Shown here one piece after another: positions 19,405-29,662 of a stretch of 64,000 nucleotides of DNA. This stretch comes from JACRDG01 sp963760985 (GTDB taxonomy: Bacteria; Desulfobacterota; Desulfomonilia; Desulfomonilales; Desulfomonilaceae), in the NCBI GenBank assembly GCA_963760985.1, contig CAVXFM010000010.1:62001-126000 (forward strand), written 5' to 3'. Below the pieces are notes generated by a model. The model saw only the letters and a list, made by a program, of their open reading frames with translations. It made no database searches and had not been told where the DNA came from. A program made the translations under genes and the position numbers. Within the stretch, counting starts at the first letter, position 1. Each line of letters starts with the position of its first letter.

Positions 19405-20561
19405 TCAATCGACTCCGAAAATGCTCACGTTGCCGTAAATCCCCACACCGCCAATGTTGTGGACCAATCCGATTTTCGCGTTGGGAACTTGCATGGGCCC
19501 TGCTTCGCCTCGCAATTGGAGGACGATGGTCCTGATCTGCGAGCCGCCGGTCGCTCCGATAGGATGTCCTTTGGAAAGAAGGCCGCCGTCGACGTTCACC
19601 GGAATTTTGCCTTCCTTGTACGTTTCCTTATTACGAATGAGTTCCTTGCCCTGACCCGGTTCCGCGAAACCCAGGTTCTCGTACGCCATCATCTCCGCGA
19701 TGGTGAAACAGTCATGGACTTCCGCGACATTCACGTCCTTGGGGCCTATGCCTGCCATCTCGTACGCCGCGTTTCGCGGCCAACTCCGCGCACCTCAGGC
19801 CGCTAAAGGTGTCCCTGCTGGCCATATTGATCGGCGCGGTGGCCATGCCGAGTCCGGTGATCCACACGGGTTTCTCAGAGAGATCCTTGGCCCTTTCTTC
19901 CGAAGCCACGATCACGGCAGAGGAACCGTCCGCATTCGCGCAGCAATCGAACATCTTCAGGGGAGTCGCGATGTATTTGGGTTCCATGATCTTCTCAAGG
20001 TTCAAGGATTTGCGAAACACGGCTTTTTCGTTGATCTGGCCATACGTGGAGGACTTGACACGGATGAGGGCCAGGTCTTCTTCGGTGGTGCCGTATTTTT
20101 CCATATGCCCTCGTGCGTACAGCGCATAGTATGCGGGCATCATGGTTCCGAACGGGGCTTCCCATTGGATGTCCGCTCCTCGGCCCATGCGTTCCTGGGA
20201 CTCGGCTGAAGAGATCTCGGACATTTTCTGGAATCCCAGCACCAGCACGACGTCGTGAAGCCCGGAGGCTACGAGCGCATACGCGGTCCTCAGCCCGCTG
20301 GAGCTGGAGGAGCACACGCTCTCCACATAGAAGGTCGGTTGCGGATTGAGCCCCAGGGTACTCGGCCATGAGCCCTGCAGGTGTCCTTTGTTTGTCGTAT
20401 TCAGGCGCGGAGCAAATGACCGACGCTTCGATCTGCTCCGGTTTGAGGCCCGCGTCCTTCATGGCCTCCCTGTATGCCTCAAAGGCCAGTTCGCGGATCG
20501 ACCCGGGGTATGCCCGTACGAATGCGCTTTGCCCAACACCAATGACCCCAACTTTTCGCAT
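19405..20561 (-). CDS. thiolase / acetyl-CoA acetyltransferase (SCP-x type), two apparent frameshifts
   Basis: Cleaves 3-oxoacyl-CoA with CoA, or condenses acyl-CoAs. About 385 residues when joined. It starts MRKVGVIGVGQSAFVRAYPG with GAGGAGGAATAG before ATG 20561. The nucleophilic Cys lies in VESVCSSSSSGLRTAYALV, the first catalytic His in VAEVHDCFTIAEMM, the second in LLSKGHPIGATGGSQIR, and the C-terminal loop is HNIGGVGIYGNVSIFG. The reading frame changes near 20345-20360 and near 19765; joining the three pieces leaves no gap in the family pattern. With the downstream DUF35 gene it forms a likely two-subunit thiolase of the BbsAB type. Confidence 0.9.
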
Positions 20562-21095
20562 CTATTCCTCCTCGTGGCCGGACAGATTCGGTTCCTTCGG
20601 TTGATAGTTCTCCATGGTAACACACCCGCCACGGGAGATCAACGGTCAATACGGGAATAAATATGGCTGATGTAAGATGTGTGGCTCTCACATCTTTTCA
20701 CTATGAGGAACGGACATCAGCGGTCCGTTTCAAAGGGAATTCTTTGCACGTGCGTTCAGGACTACCCGTCGCTCTGCAACATTTTCGAGCGCCTCCCTCT
20801 TTACGATTTCATGGGAGCAGCGACGCGCGCACGGTGGACGGGTTCATGTACCAGGGAAACGCTGCGAATTCGCTCGTCAGCCCCGCGAAGGCAGGCGTAT
20901 TGTCACCAATCGAGCGATACGTATCATGGCCCGGTTATTTCTCGCGGCGCGTAACTCCCCAGGGAGCGGGGTGCGAAAAAAATGTATGGCCTTGTGCGTG
21001 CTCACGCGATAAGTGCGAAAGAATTTCTCAGCATTTCGTCGGTTTCTTGTGCATATAATCGCGTTAATGCCTAAGTTATAAGCCAATAATGCTGT
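20562..21095. other. gene-free stretch upstream of the thiolase
   Basis: More than 500 bp between the thiolase start and a candidate sigma-54 promoter; open frames here lack ribosome sites and protein-like composition. Confidence 0.35.
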
Positions 21096-21112
21096 TTGGC
21101 ATCAACTTTGCT
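21096..21112 (+). promoter_or_regulatory. candidate sigma-54 (RpoN) promoter
   Basis: TTGGCATCAACTTTGCT has the GG and GC pairs separated by exactly 10 bases, as in the -24/-12 consensus TGGCAC-N5-TTGC. It lies about 195 bp upstream of the small rightward gene at 21307. Sigma-54 promoters need an enhancer-binding activator; no enhancer site was identified. Confidence 0.35.
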
Positions 21113-21306
21113 AGTACAACAGGGATAATATGCAAGAAGCCAATTCCCTCTTGGCAGCACGCTAAGGGTCAGGGACTTTCCATGGACGAGCGATGCAATA
21201 GTCCTCGTCACCACTTTCATTGACCGGGTCCTGGGATATGAGGGCGTATCCTTGGGATTTGTGTTTTCCCTTAGCATTCGGGATTGTGACATCGGAGGGA
21301 GGAACC

Positions 21307-21599
21307 ATGTCAGTTCAGCGTATCGACGATTTGATTGAGGCTGCTCGAAACGCGATAGATGACGACCTCGACCTTAGGTACGATTCATGAATGGAAACAA
21401 GACGCGGTTGCATTTTTGACAGAAACATTTGGGTCCGGATCATTATTATACCCAGTATTTCATGCAGTACATGAAAGAATTTGAGCAACAAAATCTTCTT
21501 ACCGGCGGAGGCGTTCTTTCTGCTGCGCGAGAGGAAATCGCTGCAAGAAGTGTAGGAATACGCCGAGTCGACACACATAATGCTGCATCAGGATGGTAA
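21307..21599 (+). pseudogene. small protein gene of about 97 codons broken by two frameshifts
   Basis: A strong ribosome site (GGAGGGAGGAACC) precedes ATG 21307. Three consecutive frames together make a coherent alpha-helical acidic protein: MSVQRIDDLIEAARNAIDDD, then (new frame near 21370) GTIHEWKQDAVAFLTETFG, then (new frame near 21435) HYYTQYFMQYMKEFEQQN, followed by LLTGGGVLSAAREEIAAR. The stop is at 21597-21599. The pieces abut without gap or overlap, which is unlikely by chance. I do not recognise the family. Given the error rate elsewhere in the window it is probably an intact gene with sequence errors. It is transcribed towards repeat A3. Confidence 0.45.
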
Positions 21600-21735
21600 T
21601 CGCTTATTACGGAGAAGGAGACCGGACACTTTGGGACGAAATGCGAGGGCTGCTGCCATAGGCGCCTCAAAGGTTCCGAAGTCGATGGTCTCTTTGTCTC
21701 CGCAGGCAACGATTTCCGTCTCCCTGGGCGATTCA

Positions 21736-21881
21736 TGCCGATTCGCTTTTGCGTGTGCAACGTGGCGCAGGCTGCAGACTGGGAATCCCCTTCGCTACGG
21801 ACGACGCAGAGCCGTCTCATCACTCTTCGCTCAGGAGATCCCCAGTCCTACGATGTTCCTTGTTTAAAAGCGAATCGGTAA
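21736..21881. repeat. palindromic MITE-like element, family A copy 3
   Basis: Its outer inverted repeat is perfect over 13 bp: CCGATTCGCTTTT at 21738-21750 and its complement at 21866-21878. The inner stem pairs CTGGGAATCCCC with GGAGATCCCCAG around a GGACGACGCAGAGCCGTC core. It sits between the convergent ends of the small gene (21599) and the DUF362 gene (21900), where it could end transcription from both sides. Confidence 0.7.
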
Positions 21882-21899
21882 CAGTGGGCGAATCCATGA

Positions 21900-22991
21900 T
21901 CACTCCCCTGATGCCATGTCCGGAGGAATGGTCATCTCTGCCAAGCGCTGTGTGACGTCCGGGGGGACTACGTCGTCGACGGCGTGAAGCGCGAGGGTCG
22001 GCCTGCCATTGAAAGCATGATACGCGCGATTCAGTACCCTGTCGTCCCAGATTGAAGGAACAGGGTTCTTACTGAGCGTCTGCGCTTCCCAAGACTGTGA
22101 GAACCCGCCGAGTTTGTTCACGATATATCGGTTGGCAAGATCCGCGGCCCGCGGGCTCCGGTCAGTCAGCCAGTGGAACGCTGAGGCAGGTGTTTCGCTC
22201 CGGGCTAGCAGGAGCCAGGCCAGCGTTACCATATCATGAGCCACTACCGACTCCGCTGCAATGACGAGCCCGATGCGGGGCTCATGCACGAAACCCTTGT
22301 CCGGGCCGTACGTGGTGAGAATCTTGGTCGCAGCAGACACCACCAGACGCTGCTTGTCGCGTAGCACGCTTACTGTGTTGGCGTCCGCGGTCTTTTCGTG
22401 GAACGTGGCAGCGTCCCGGTGGTATTCCAGCCGCGTGTCCGTGCGCCAGTACCCTACCGCGGCTTTCAGGCCGAGCGTGCTTCCTGCAAGGATATGACTC
22501 CCGCATCGCGGCATAAGCACGATGTGGTCCATTTCCTTCAGGATTGAAGGCATCATGAGCCCGCTCTTCCAATAAGACCCGGCCGAGGGAAAATCCTCAT
22601 AAAACGCGTTCCAGCCAGCCTCCTCGAAGCAAAACAGTTCCGCTCCCGATTCTCGGACAGCCTCAGCCATGCCGTTACGCTCCATAATGCACCGGGTACT
22701 GCCGAAGACGCCCTGGGGGGTGAGCTTCAGATACTCGATTCCTGACATGTCGCCCACCACGACCCGGCCCGCACCTTTTTCTTTGAGCATCGCCACCATT
22801 GCTCCCACGGCAACCGGGTGGGTGGTGGAAGGGTAGGGGTGCCACGAATTGAGAGCGGGCTTGATGAAAACCGAGTCCCCCTTGGACAGCCAGGAGAAAT
22901 CCGTGGCAGCTTCAGCCGCATCTCGGACCGCCCTACGGAACACCTGTTCGAACGATTCTTGAGGAACACCAGTGAGAAAAACCTTTGACAT
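21900..22991 (-). CDS. DUF362 family protein
   Basis: 363 residues. DUF362 hallmarks are present: FIKPALNSWHPYPSTTHPVAVGAMVAMLKEKGA with the conserved Lys-Pro and Asn, GRVVVGDMSGIEY, and IVLMPRCGSHILAGSTLGLKAAVGYW in place of the usual IN-P-KTH...T-xxxKN region. It lacks the 4Fe-4S ferredoxin-like Cys clusters that many DUF362 proteins carry at the C-terminus. The function is unknown. It lies between beta-oxidation-type genes but on the opposite strand to the next ones, so any link is only positional. Confidence 0.8.
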   Translation of the reverse strand: MSKVFLTGVPQESFEQVFRRAVRDAAEAATDFSWLSKGDSVFIKPALNSWHPYPSTTHPVAVGAMVAMLKEKGAGRVVVGDMSGIEYLKLTPQGVFGSTRCIMERNGMAEAVRESGAELFCFEEAGWNAFYEDFPSAGSYWKSGLMMPSILKEMDHIVLMPRCGSHILAGSTLGLKAAVGYWRTDTRLEYHRDAATFHEKTADANTVSVLRDKQRLVVSAATKILTTYGPDKGFVHEPRIGLVIAAESVVAHDMVTLAWLLLARSETPASAFHWLTDRSPRAADLANRYIVNKLGGFSQSWEAQTLSKNPVPSIWDDRVLNRAYHAFNGRPTLALHAVDDVVPPDVTQRLAEMTIPPDMASGE

Positions 22992-23478
22992 GGAGCGCCC
23001 CCGTGGCTCCGGGGTCTTCGCAGGACATCGGCCATGCGAGAGCCCGGTGAAAAAGAAGACCGGTTCCGGAGCAGGACAAAACTAATTCTTCGAGGCTATT
23101 CCTCGTAAGTCCAGGAGTCGATGCTGATTCTTTCACTCCTCAGCGCTGGAGTCCACGAATTCCTTGAATAATCGGCGATTTTTTGGTAATGATAAGGATC
23201 TTATTGATTCGTGGATCAGTCACCAAATCCGCTAGACCAAAGGGTTTCCTCGCAGGGCACGGGGTCCCCGCGTGTGCCGCGGCTGAAGGCCGATGGGTAC
23301 GCGCTCTGAAGATTGCCGCATTCAAGGCTGTGGAATCGCGGAATCGCACGCCCCCCGCCGCGCGCGGAGCAGCAATGGTGCGGTCCATCGGAACAGCCAA
23401 CTGATCCGAATCTCAGTACACGTGAGAAACGTACGGTCTTTTGAGAATTCTTCACCGTATCGAAAAGGATGGCAGGAA
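22992..23478. other. gene-free stretch between divergent DUF362 and hydroxyacyl-CoA dehydrogenase genes
   Basis: It probably holds promoters for both divergent genes. No clear -35/-10 pair, repeat or RNA structure is recognised. A frame running into the dehydrogenase from 23293 is not used because it lacks a ribosome site. Confidence 0.4.
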
Positions 23479-24333
23479 ATGGAAATACGAAAAATCGCGG
23501 TTATCGGAGCCGGTTTGATGGGCTCGGGCATTGCCCAGGTCGCGGCTCAGAGCGGCTATGAAGTCAACCTTATGGACGTCGAACAGAGGTTTGTCGACAA
23601 GGGGATCTCCGGCATCGAAAAGAACCTCAACCGTATGGCCAGCAAAGGCAAGATGCAACCGGCCGACGCACAGGCCGTGCGAGACCGCATCAAGACTTTT
23701 CTGTCCGCGGCCGAAGCGGCAGCAGATGTGGATGTGATCATCGAGGCAGTCATTGAAAAGATGGACCTCAAGAGGTCTGTCTGGCAGGATCTCGACCGCG
23801 GAGCCAAAGAATCCGCAATCTTCGCGACCAATACTTCCGGGCTGAGCATCACGGAGATCGCATCAGTCACGTCGCGACCGGATCGGTTCATCGGCATGCA
23901 CTTTTTTAACCCGGTTCCTGTGATGAAGCTGGTCGAGGTTATCCGCGGGTTTGCCACCTCCGACGAGACCGTGGCCATCATAAAAGACCTGTCCACAAAA
24001 ATAGGAAAGACCGCCATCGAAGTGAAAGAAGCACCCGGGTTTGTGGTCAATCGCATTCTGGTTCCCATGATTACGGAAGCTATTTTTGTCCTGCAAGAAG
24101 GACTCGCCACCGCGGCCGAGATCGATGAAGGCATGAAACTTGGCGCCAATCATCCCATTGGGCCGTTGGCTCTCGCAGACCTGGTAGGCCTGGATACCAT
24201 GCTCAATGTGCAGCAGCACCTTTACGAAGAATTCGGCGATCCCAAGTACCGTGTGCCGGGACTGCTCAAGCAAATGGTGCGCGCGGGACGGCTGGGTAGA
24301 AAATCGGGCAAGGGTTTCTTCGACTACACGTGA
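23479..24333 (+). CDS. 3-hydroxybutyryl-CoA / 3-hydroxyacyl-CoA dehydrogenase
   Basis: Oxidises 3-hydroxyacyl-CoA to 3-oxoacyl-CoA with NAD+ (or the reverse). 284 residues, the usual single-function length. The Rossmann motif AVIGAGLMGSGIAQVAA lies at residues 7-23, then ATNTSGLSITEIASVTSRP, the catalytic His in GMHFFNPVPVMKLVEV, and EAPGFVVNRILVPMITEA. The C-terminal domain has GANHPIGPLALADLVGLDT and ends GRLGRKSGKGFFDY, as in Hbd/PaaH proteins. ATG 23479 is chosen for the AGGAA before it. It is followed by acyl-CoA dehydrogenase (118 bp) and acyl-CoA ligase genes on the same strand. Confidence 0.94.
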   Translation: MEIRKIAVIGAGLMGSGIAQVAAQSGYEVNLMDVEQRFVDKGISGIEKNLNRMASKGKMQPADAQAVRDRIKTFLSAAEAAADVDVIIEAVIEKMDLKRSVWQDLDRGAKESAIFATNTSGLSITEIASVTSRPDRFIGMHFFNPVPVMKLVEVIRGFATSDETVAIIKDLSTKIGKTAIEVKEAPGFVVNRILVPMITEAIFVLQEGLATAAEIDEGMKLGANHPIGPLALADLVGLDTMLNVQQHLYEEFGDPKYRVPGLLKQMVRAGRLGRKSGKGFFDYT

Positions 24334-24450
24334 TTCGCTTGAAAAGCGACGCAACCTCGGCTGCCCACACGTGTATACCACCGCGCTGAAAGCCAATTAG
24401 TCGGAAAACTGGCTCGTGTGGCGGCCCTGAGCTTTCCCTCGGAGGCAAAC

Positions 24451-25620
24451 ATGGAAGAAATGGATAGATTCGGTCTCACTGACGAAGAACAGATGCTTCA
24501 AGATATGGTGCGGCGTCTGGCCAAGGAAAAAGTGGCTCCCGGTGCGGAAGAGAGAGACAGAACGGGTGAATATCCGTATGACATGCTCGAACTCATGAAG
24601 GAAAACGGCCTCATGGGTATTGATTTTCCTGCGGACTACGACGGAATGGCAGCAGGCATGATCGCTCACTGCGTGGCAGTGGAAGAACTGGCCAAAGCTG
24701 ACGCGTCCGTAGCTCTCATCCCGTCATGCCAGGAGCTGGGAAGCCTTCCGATTATTCTGGCCGGCAATCACGAACAGAAAGAAAAGTACCTCAAACCTCT
24801 GTCAGTAGGTGAAACGGTGGGGGCATTCGGCCTTACCGAGGCCAAAGGCGGCTCGGACGTGGCGGACCTCAAGACCAAGGCTGTGCGCAAAGGGGACAAG
24901 TATATCCTCAACGGGTCCAAGATGTTCATCACCAACGGCGGCGTGGCAGACACCTTCTCGGTGTATGCGGTGACAGACCCGAGCTTGCCTTCGCACAAGA
25001 ACGCGAGCGTGTTCATCGTAGAAAAAGGCATGCCTGGTTTCACCATTGGGAAAAAAGAAAGCAAGATGGGCATTCGCTCCTCGGACACGCGGGAGCTGAT
25101 CTTTGAAGACGTGGAACTTCCGGTGGAAAACCGTCTCGCGGAAGAGGGGCAGGGTTTCCACATCATGATGAAGACGCTGGACTTCAGCCGTCCGTCAGTG
25201 GCCGCCCAGGCGTTGGGCATTGCTGCCGGCGCGTTTGAATACGCCACAGGGTACGCGAAAGAGCGTACCACCTTTGGCAAGCCGATCATCAGGCATCAGG
25301 CCATTGCATGGAAGCTGGCTGAAATGTCCATGAGAGTCACCGCGGCGCGGCAGCTCCTGTGGAAGACCTGCTCCTTGCTCGACAAGATCGGCAAAGACCT
25401 GTCCAAGGTTCCGCCGGAGACGCTCCGTCACTCTTCCATGTGCAAGGCGTACTGTTCCGACGTGGCTATGTGGACCACGGTCGAGGCGGTGCAGGTCCTG
25501 GGCGGATACGGGTACATCTCGGAGTATCCGGTGGAACGCATGATGCGTGACGCGAAGATCACCCAGATCTACGAGGGAACCAACGAGATCCAACGTATCG
25601 TGATCGCGTCTACCCTGTAG
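24451..25620 (+). CDS. acyl-CoA dehydrogenase (short/medium-chain, butyryl-CoA type)
   Basis: An FAD enzyme that makes the 2,3-enoyl-CoA in beta-oxidation and passes electrons to electron-transfer flavoprotein. 389 residues. FAD-binding signatures are VGAFGLTEAKGGSDVADL and GSKMFITNGGVADTF. The middle strand domain has KMGIRSSDTRELIFEDVELP; the C-terminal helical part has RTTFGKPIIRHQAIAWKLA and QVLGGYGYISEYPVERMMRD, with the catalytic Glu in ITQIYEGTNEIQRIVI, the position used by short/medium-chain enzymes. CGGAGGCAAAC precedes ATG 24451. It is intact and shares an operon with its neighbours; no ETF genes are in the window. Confidence 0.95.
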   Translation: MEEMDRFGLTDEEQMLQDMVRRLAKEKVAPGAEERDRTGEYPYDMLELMKENGLMGIDFPADYDGMAAGMIAHCVAVEELAKADASVALIPSCQELGSLPIILAGNHEQKEKYLKPLSVGETVGAFGLTEAKGGSDVADLKTKAVRKGDKYILNGSKMFITNGGVADTFSVYAVTDPSLPSHKNASVFIVEKGMPGFTIGKKESKMGIRSSDTRELIFEDVELPVENRLAEEGQGFHIMMKTLDFSRPSVAAQALGIAAGAFEYATGYAKERTTFGKPIIRHQAIAWKLAEMSMRVTAARQLLWKTCSLLDKIGKDLSKVPPETLRHSSMCKAYCSDVAMWTTVEAVQVLGGYGYISEYPVERMMRDAKITQIYEGTNEIQRIVIASTL

Positions 25621-25704
25621 GTCACGGGTGCAATCCACACTGGCTTTGTTTGATGGGCACGTTCGCGTGCCCATTGAGATTTTTCTCAAGGAAGGAGGCA
25701 GCAT

Positions 25705-27367
25705 ATGGCGAAAGCCCCCAGGTTGATCACGCAAACTCCGTCGGCCTATTCGTACCCCCTGCTGCTCAAGCAGTTGCTTCACACGCCGATCCTGTACGCT
25801 CCCGATCAAGAGATCGTGTATCGGGACATCATGCGGTACACCTATCGGGATCTTTACAAACGCATCAACAAACTTGCCAACGTGCTTGAAGGGCTGGACG
25901 TAGGCCCTGGAGACACAGTAGCCATTCTTGATTGGGACTCCCACCGATATCTCGAGTGTCTCTTCGCTGTTCCCTCGATGGGAGCGATCGTGCATACGGT
26001 CAACGTGCGGCTGTCTCCCGAGCAGGTATTGTTCACCATGAATCACGCGGAAGACCTGGTGGTGATTACTCATCAGGATTTTCTGCCGATTCTCGAATCC
26101 ATTCAGGGGCAGTTGGAGACCGTCAAGAAGTACATCGTTATCAAAGAAGGCGCGGAGACCCCCAAGACGTCTTTGCCTTCAGCCGGAGAATACGAGGAAC
26201 TGCTCGCTCAGGCGTCGGATTCCTATGTGTTCCCGGATCTCGACGAGAACACGCAGGCCACGACCTTCTATACCACGGGCACCACTGGCGATCCCAAGGG
26301 CGTGTACTACAGTCACCGTCAGTTGGTCATGCATACGCTGGGCGGTGGAGTGGCTCTTGCGGGATATGCGGGACCGGGTCGCTTTCAATCCTCAGACGTG
26401 TACATGCCGATCACTCCCATGTTTCACGTACACGCGTGGGGCATACCGTTCCTCGCGACCTGTACTGGGAGTCAAGCAGGTCTATCCGGGTCGGTACGAG
26501 CCGCCTATGCTGCTCAAGCTGTTCATCAAGGAGAAAGTGACCTTCTCTCACTGCGTGCCCACGATTCTTCACATGTTGCTGTCCAGCCCCGCGGCCAAAG
26601 AAGTGGACCTGAAAGGATGGAAGGTCATCATCGGCGGCTCCGCGCTCTCTCGGGGCCTTGCCAAAGCAGCAACGGATCGAGGCATCGAGATCTTCGCCGG
26701 GTACGGCATGTCCGAGACCTGCCCGATTCTTACTCTGGCAAATCTGAAGCCGGAGATGTTTGGCTGGGATACGGAACAGAAACTGGACATCCAGACCATG
26801 ACAGGCACGCCGATTCCTCTGGTGGATCTCCAGGTGTTGGACGTGGTGACCGGAAAACCGGTTCCTGCTGACGGCAAGACTCCGGGCGAGATTACCGTGC
26901 GTACGCCGTGGCTCACGCAGGGTTACTTCAAGGCGCCTGAAAAATCCGAGGAGCTGTGGGCTGGTGGCAGGTTGCATACGGGCGACATCGCGACGGTAAG
27001 CGCGAACGGGTACGTGCAGATCACCGACCGTCTCAAGGACGTGATTAAGACCGGTGGCGAGTGGATCTCCTCTCTATATCTGGAAAACCTGATCAGCCAG
27101 CATGAGGCTATCTCAGAAGTGGCAGTGGTGGGCGTTCCTGACGAAAAATGGGGCGAGCGGCCTCTGGCCATGGTGGTGCCCAAGGCGGATTTCGCGGATA
27201 AACTCTCCGTAGAGGGCATCAAGGCTTTTCTGCAGAAGTTCGTGGACGAAGGATTGATCTCCAAGTGGGGCATTCCGGACAAGTTCATCGTGACCGAGCA
27301 GATTCCCAAAACGAGCGTCGGCAAGATCGACAAGAAAGTCATTAAGAGAGACGTAGCTCCCAAATAA
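25705..27367 (+). CDS. acyl-CoA ligase (AMP-forming), one apparent frameshift
   Basis: Activates a carboxylic acid to its CoA thioester through an acyl-AMP. About 553 residues when joined. The P-loop is FYTTGTTGDPKGVYYSHRQL, A4/A5 motifs are PMFHVHAWGIPF and GYGMSETCP, then LHTGDIATVSANGYVQITDRLKD, and the C-terminal catalytic Lys lies in PKTSVGKIDKKVIK. The frame changes near 26459; removing one T joins HAWGIPFLA to VLGVKQVYPGRYEPP. AAGGAGGCAGCAT precedes ATG 25705. It resembles medium-chain fatty-acid ligases of the AlkK type, but chain length cannot be told by eye. It is the last gene of the acyl-CoA operon. Confidence 0.92.
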
Positions 27368-27582
27368 GGAGCGCTGCCCGGGGAGGAACTCTCTCGCACG
27401 GATGTTTCTCCCTGGCCTTCTTCCCTCCGCACGCGTAAAATGGTTCCGGTGCTTTGTCATAACCATCCCCTCGACCCCATTTCAACCCATGTGAGACTGC
27501 AAAGAGAAACGTGAGCCCCGCATATACTTGAGGTCAAAAGTGCTCTCTGATTGATTCGTCCTTCGTATCGGGAGGTCCCGTT

Positions 27583-29263
27583 TCACTCGGAGTTTGCGCC
27601 TCCGACGCGTTTCTTGGCCCGAAAAATGAGAAACCTTTCCGGCTGTACAGGGCCAAAAGCAAACGGGAGCCAGCCCCAGCCGTCTGAATAAAATCCTGCC
27701 CACAGCGGCCGTTGAATGGTGGTGGCCCCGCGGCACGGCATGCATTCGAACTCGGAGACCCGCTCGAACCAATCCGGCCTCGGTTCTCTCAGGCTCGTGT
27801 TGTTGAGCGGAATGACCATCATGTCTCCGGTCTTGAACTGAGGAGAGTAGAAATCAACCGGGCTGGCGCCGAACGATTGCATATAGTATTGAAACCCCCA
27901 ATGCCCTTGGAACCACAGTTTGTGAGTCTTTCCCTGCAGTGAACTCACAATGGACCTGGCAGCTACCTTCTGACAGTTGGCGAGAGAAAAGTCAGCCCAG
28001 GCAACCGTCAGGGAACAGCATGCGGCCAGGAGCAATGAAACAAGCACTGCCCAGCGGCTTTTGGGCTTCATTTCGTCGGGCAGGAACGCAAGCCTTCTGG
28101 CCACGAGTATCCCTACGGCAGGCGCCATGGGAAAAAGGGATCTCACATTGGTGGTCCAGTTGAAGATTCCGCCGAACGCGAAGGTGCCCAATGTCCAGAG
28201 AAAGAGCAGGAGCGCACTGGCGTCTCGCCGAGAGTTCAGATCGGTCGTCGCGAGCGCAAGCACCTGGATGCCTGCCACGACGAAAATACTCATCTGCAGG
28301 ACGAGTCCCCAGCGAACCCAAGGGGAGCCCTGCATCGAGGCCGGACCGAGATTCCCGGTGAGCGCGAGCCCGGCACCAACCAGGCACACAAGGAAGCCCC
28401 CCGCGGCCAGGGTTCCGCGGGACCAGAGAAGAGGAGCACAGAAAGCCACCGAAATCAGGCTTCCCCCGGTGAAGGAGAGGCCGACAAAAGTGCGCAAGGC
28501 TAACTGATCCAGGTTCCTGACGCTCTTGGTTGCGGCCCACGACGCAGCCTCCGCAATCACACCGGCCCCGTAAAGATGGTGCAGGAGCGACTCGGTACGC
28601 GACGAACACTGCGACAGGAATCAGAAGACACACGGCCCACGCGCCGACGCTGCGCTTCTCAGCCAGAGAATATGCTGCCAGGAGAGGGACAAGCGTCATG
28701 CCATGATACTTCGTCAGGGCCGCCAGACTCGCCAGGATCGCGCCTGCCATGAGCGACAGCCAACGGTCTTCCGTCAACCCCCGGATCCATGCCACCACAG
28801 CCCAGACATACAGAGCCAACATCAGGGTGTCGCACATCACGTTCGTGCTCGAAACCACAAAGGCCGGGGTCAGGACCATGAGTGCAACAGACAGCACTCC
28901 TGGAGCTCCCAAGCGGGTAGCCAGGAAGGACGTGCCCAGGCCCAAGCCGAGTGCGGGCACCAGGAATGCAAGGTGCAAAGCCAACTCGCTCCACCCGAAC
29001 AACCAAGCTGCTCCCGCGAGATAGTATGAGGTCAAGGGCGGGTTCCTGGTAATCAGTGACATGGCCATGTCTCTGCCGTACCAATTGACCGTGAATCCGT
29101 AGAAGTCTGTGGGATTAAGTTGAATCTGCCGGGCAGCCCAGAGGAAGAGGGTATCGTCCACGTGAAAGGCCTTGGATACAAACGGAACGAGGCAGGCTAC
29201 GGAGAGGGCTGCCACGAGAGCCAAGTCGGCCCACTCGCACTTATGCCCGCAACCGGCTCGCAT
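27583..29263 (-). CDS. membrane glycosyltransferase, family 39 (ArnT/PMT-like), one apparent frameshift
   Basis: About 560 residues when joined, with some ten to twelve membrane spans. The first periplasmic loop holds FHVDDTLFLWAARQIQ, with the paired Asp typical of GT-C dolichyl/undecaprenyl-phosphate sugar transferases, followed by NPPLTSYYLAGAAWLFG. Such enzymes add sugars to lipids or proteins outside the inner membrane; donor and acceptor are unknown. The frame changes near 28555-28590, between the GAWAVCLLIPVAVFVAYR span and the AEAASWAATKSVRNL region. The GGGAGAGGAT site supports ATG 29263 over an upstream in-frame codon. It is probably a single-gene unit. Confidence 0.78.
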
Positions 29264-29662
29264 ATCCTCTCCCTTCTTCAGCGTGGTGGGAAGCATAATA
29301 CCCGGGCCACATGTACTCGTCCTGAACGCATTCGCATCGTATCGCCTTCATGTGGCTATTGTGCGTCCTCTCATCGATCCGTACAATCATCCACTTTCGC
29401 CCAGTTGTCGTACCAGAATTCCAAGAATAGTGCAGGCCCTCTTCCGACGACATGGCGTCAGTCCTGCGGGGCGACAACCAGATGCGAGGCGCCCTCACGC
29501 TGTGTTCCTCACACGGACGTGGGCCATCTTTATTGGGGACTTGTTGTCTCTGGTCTTTGTCGCGATATGGTCCCCCCATTTCACTGGGGCCGCATCTCCG
29601 GGAATGACGGTGAGTGAGTCCTAATCTGGGGCCACCTGTGTACGAAATGACAACTGGCGGCG
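29264..29662. other. gene-free stretch
   Basis: About 400 bp between two leftward genes. Overlapping frames on both strands have no ribosome sites. No repeat or RNA element is recognised; the promoter of the GT39-like gene must lie here. Confidence 0.35.

Noticed and set aside
20663..21058. A 131-codon rightward frame in the gap upstream of the small gene
   Set aside because: No ribosome site, no domain, and implausible composition.
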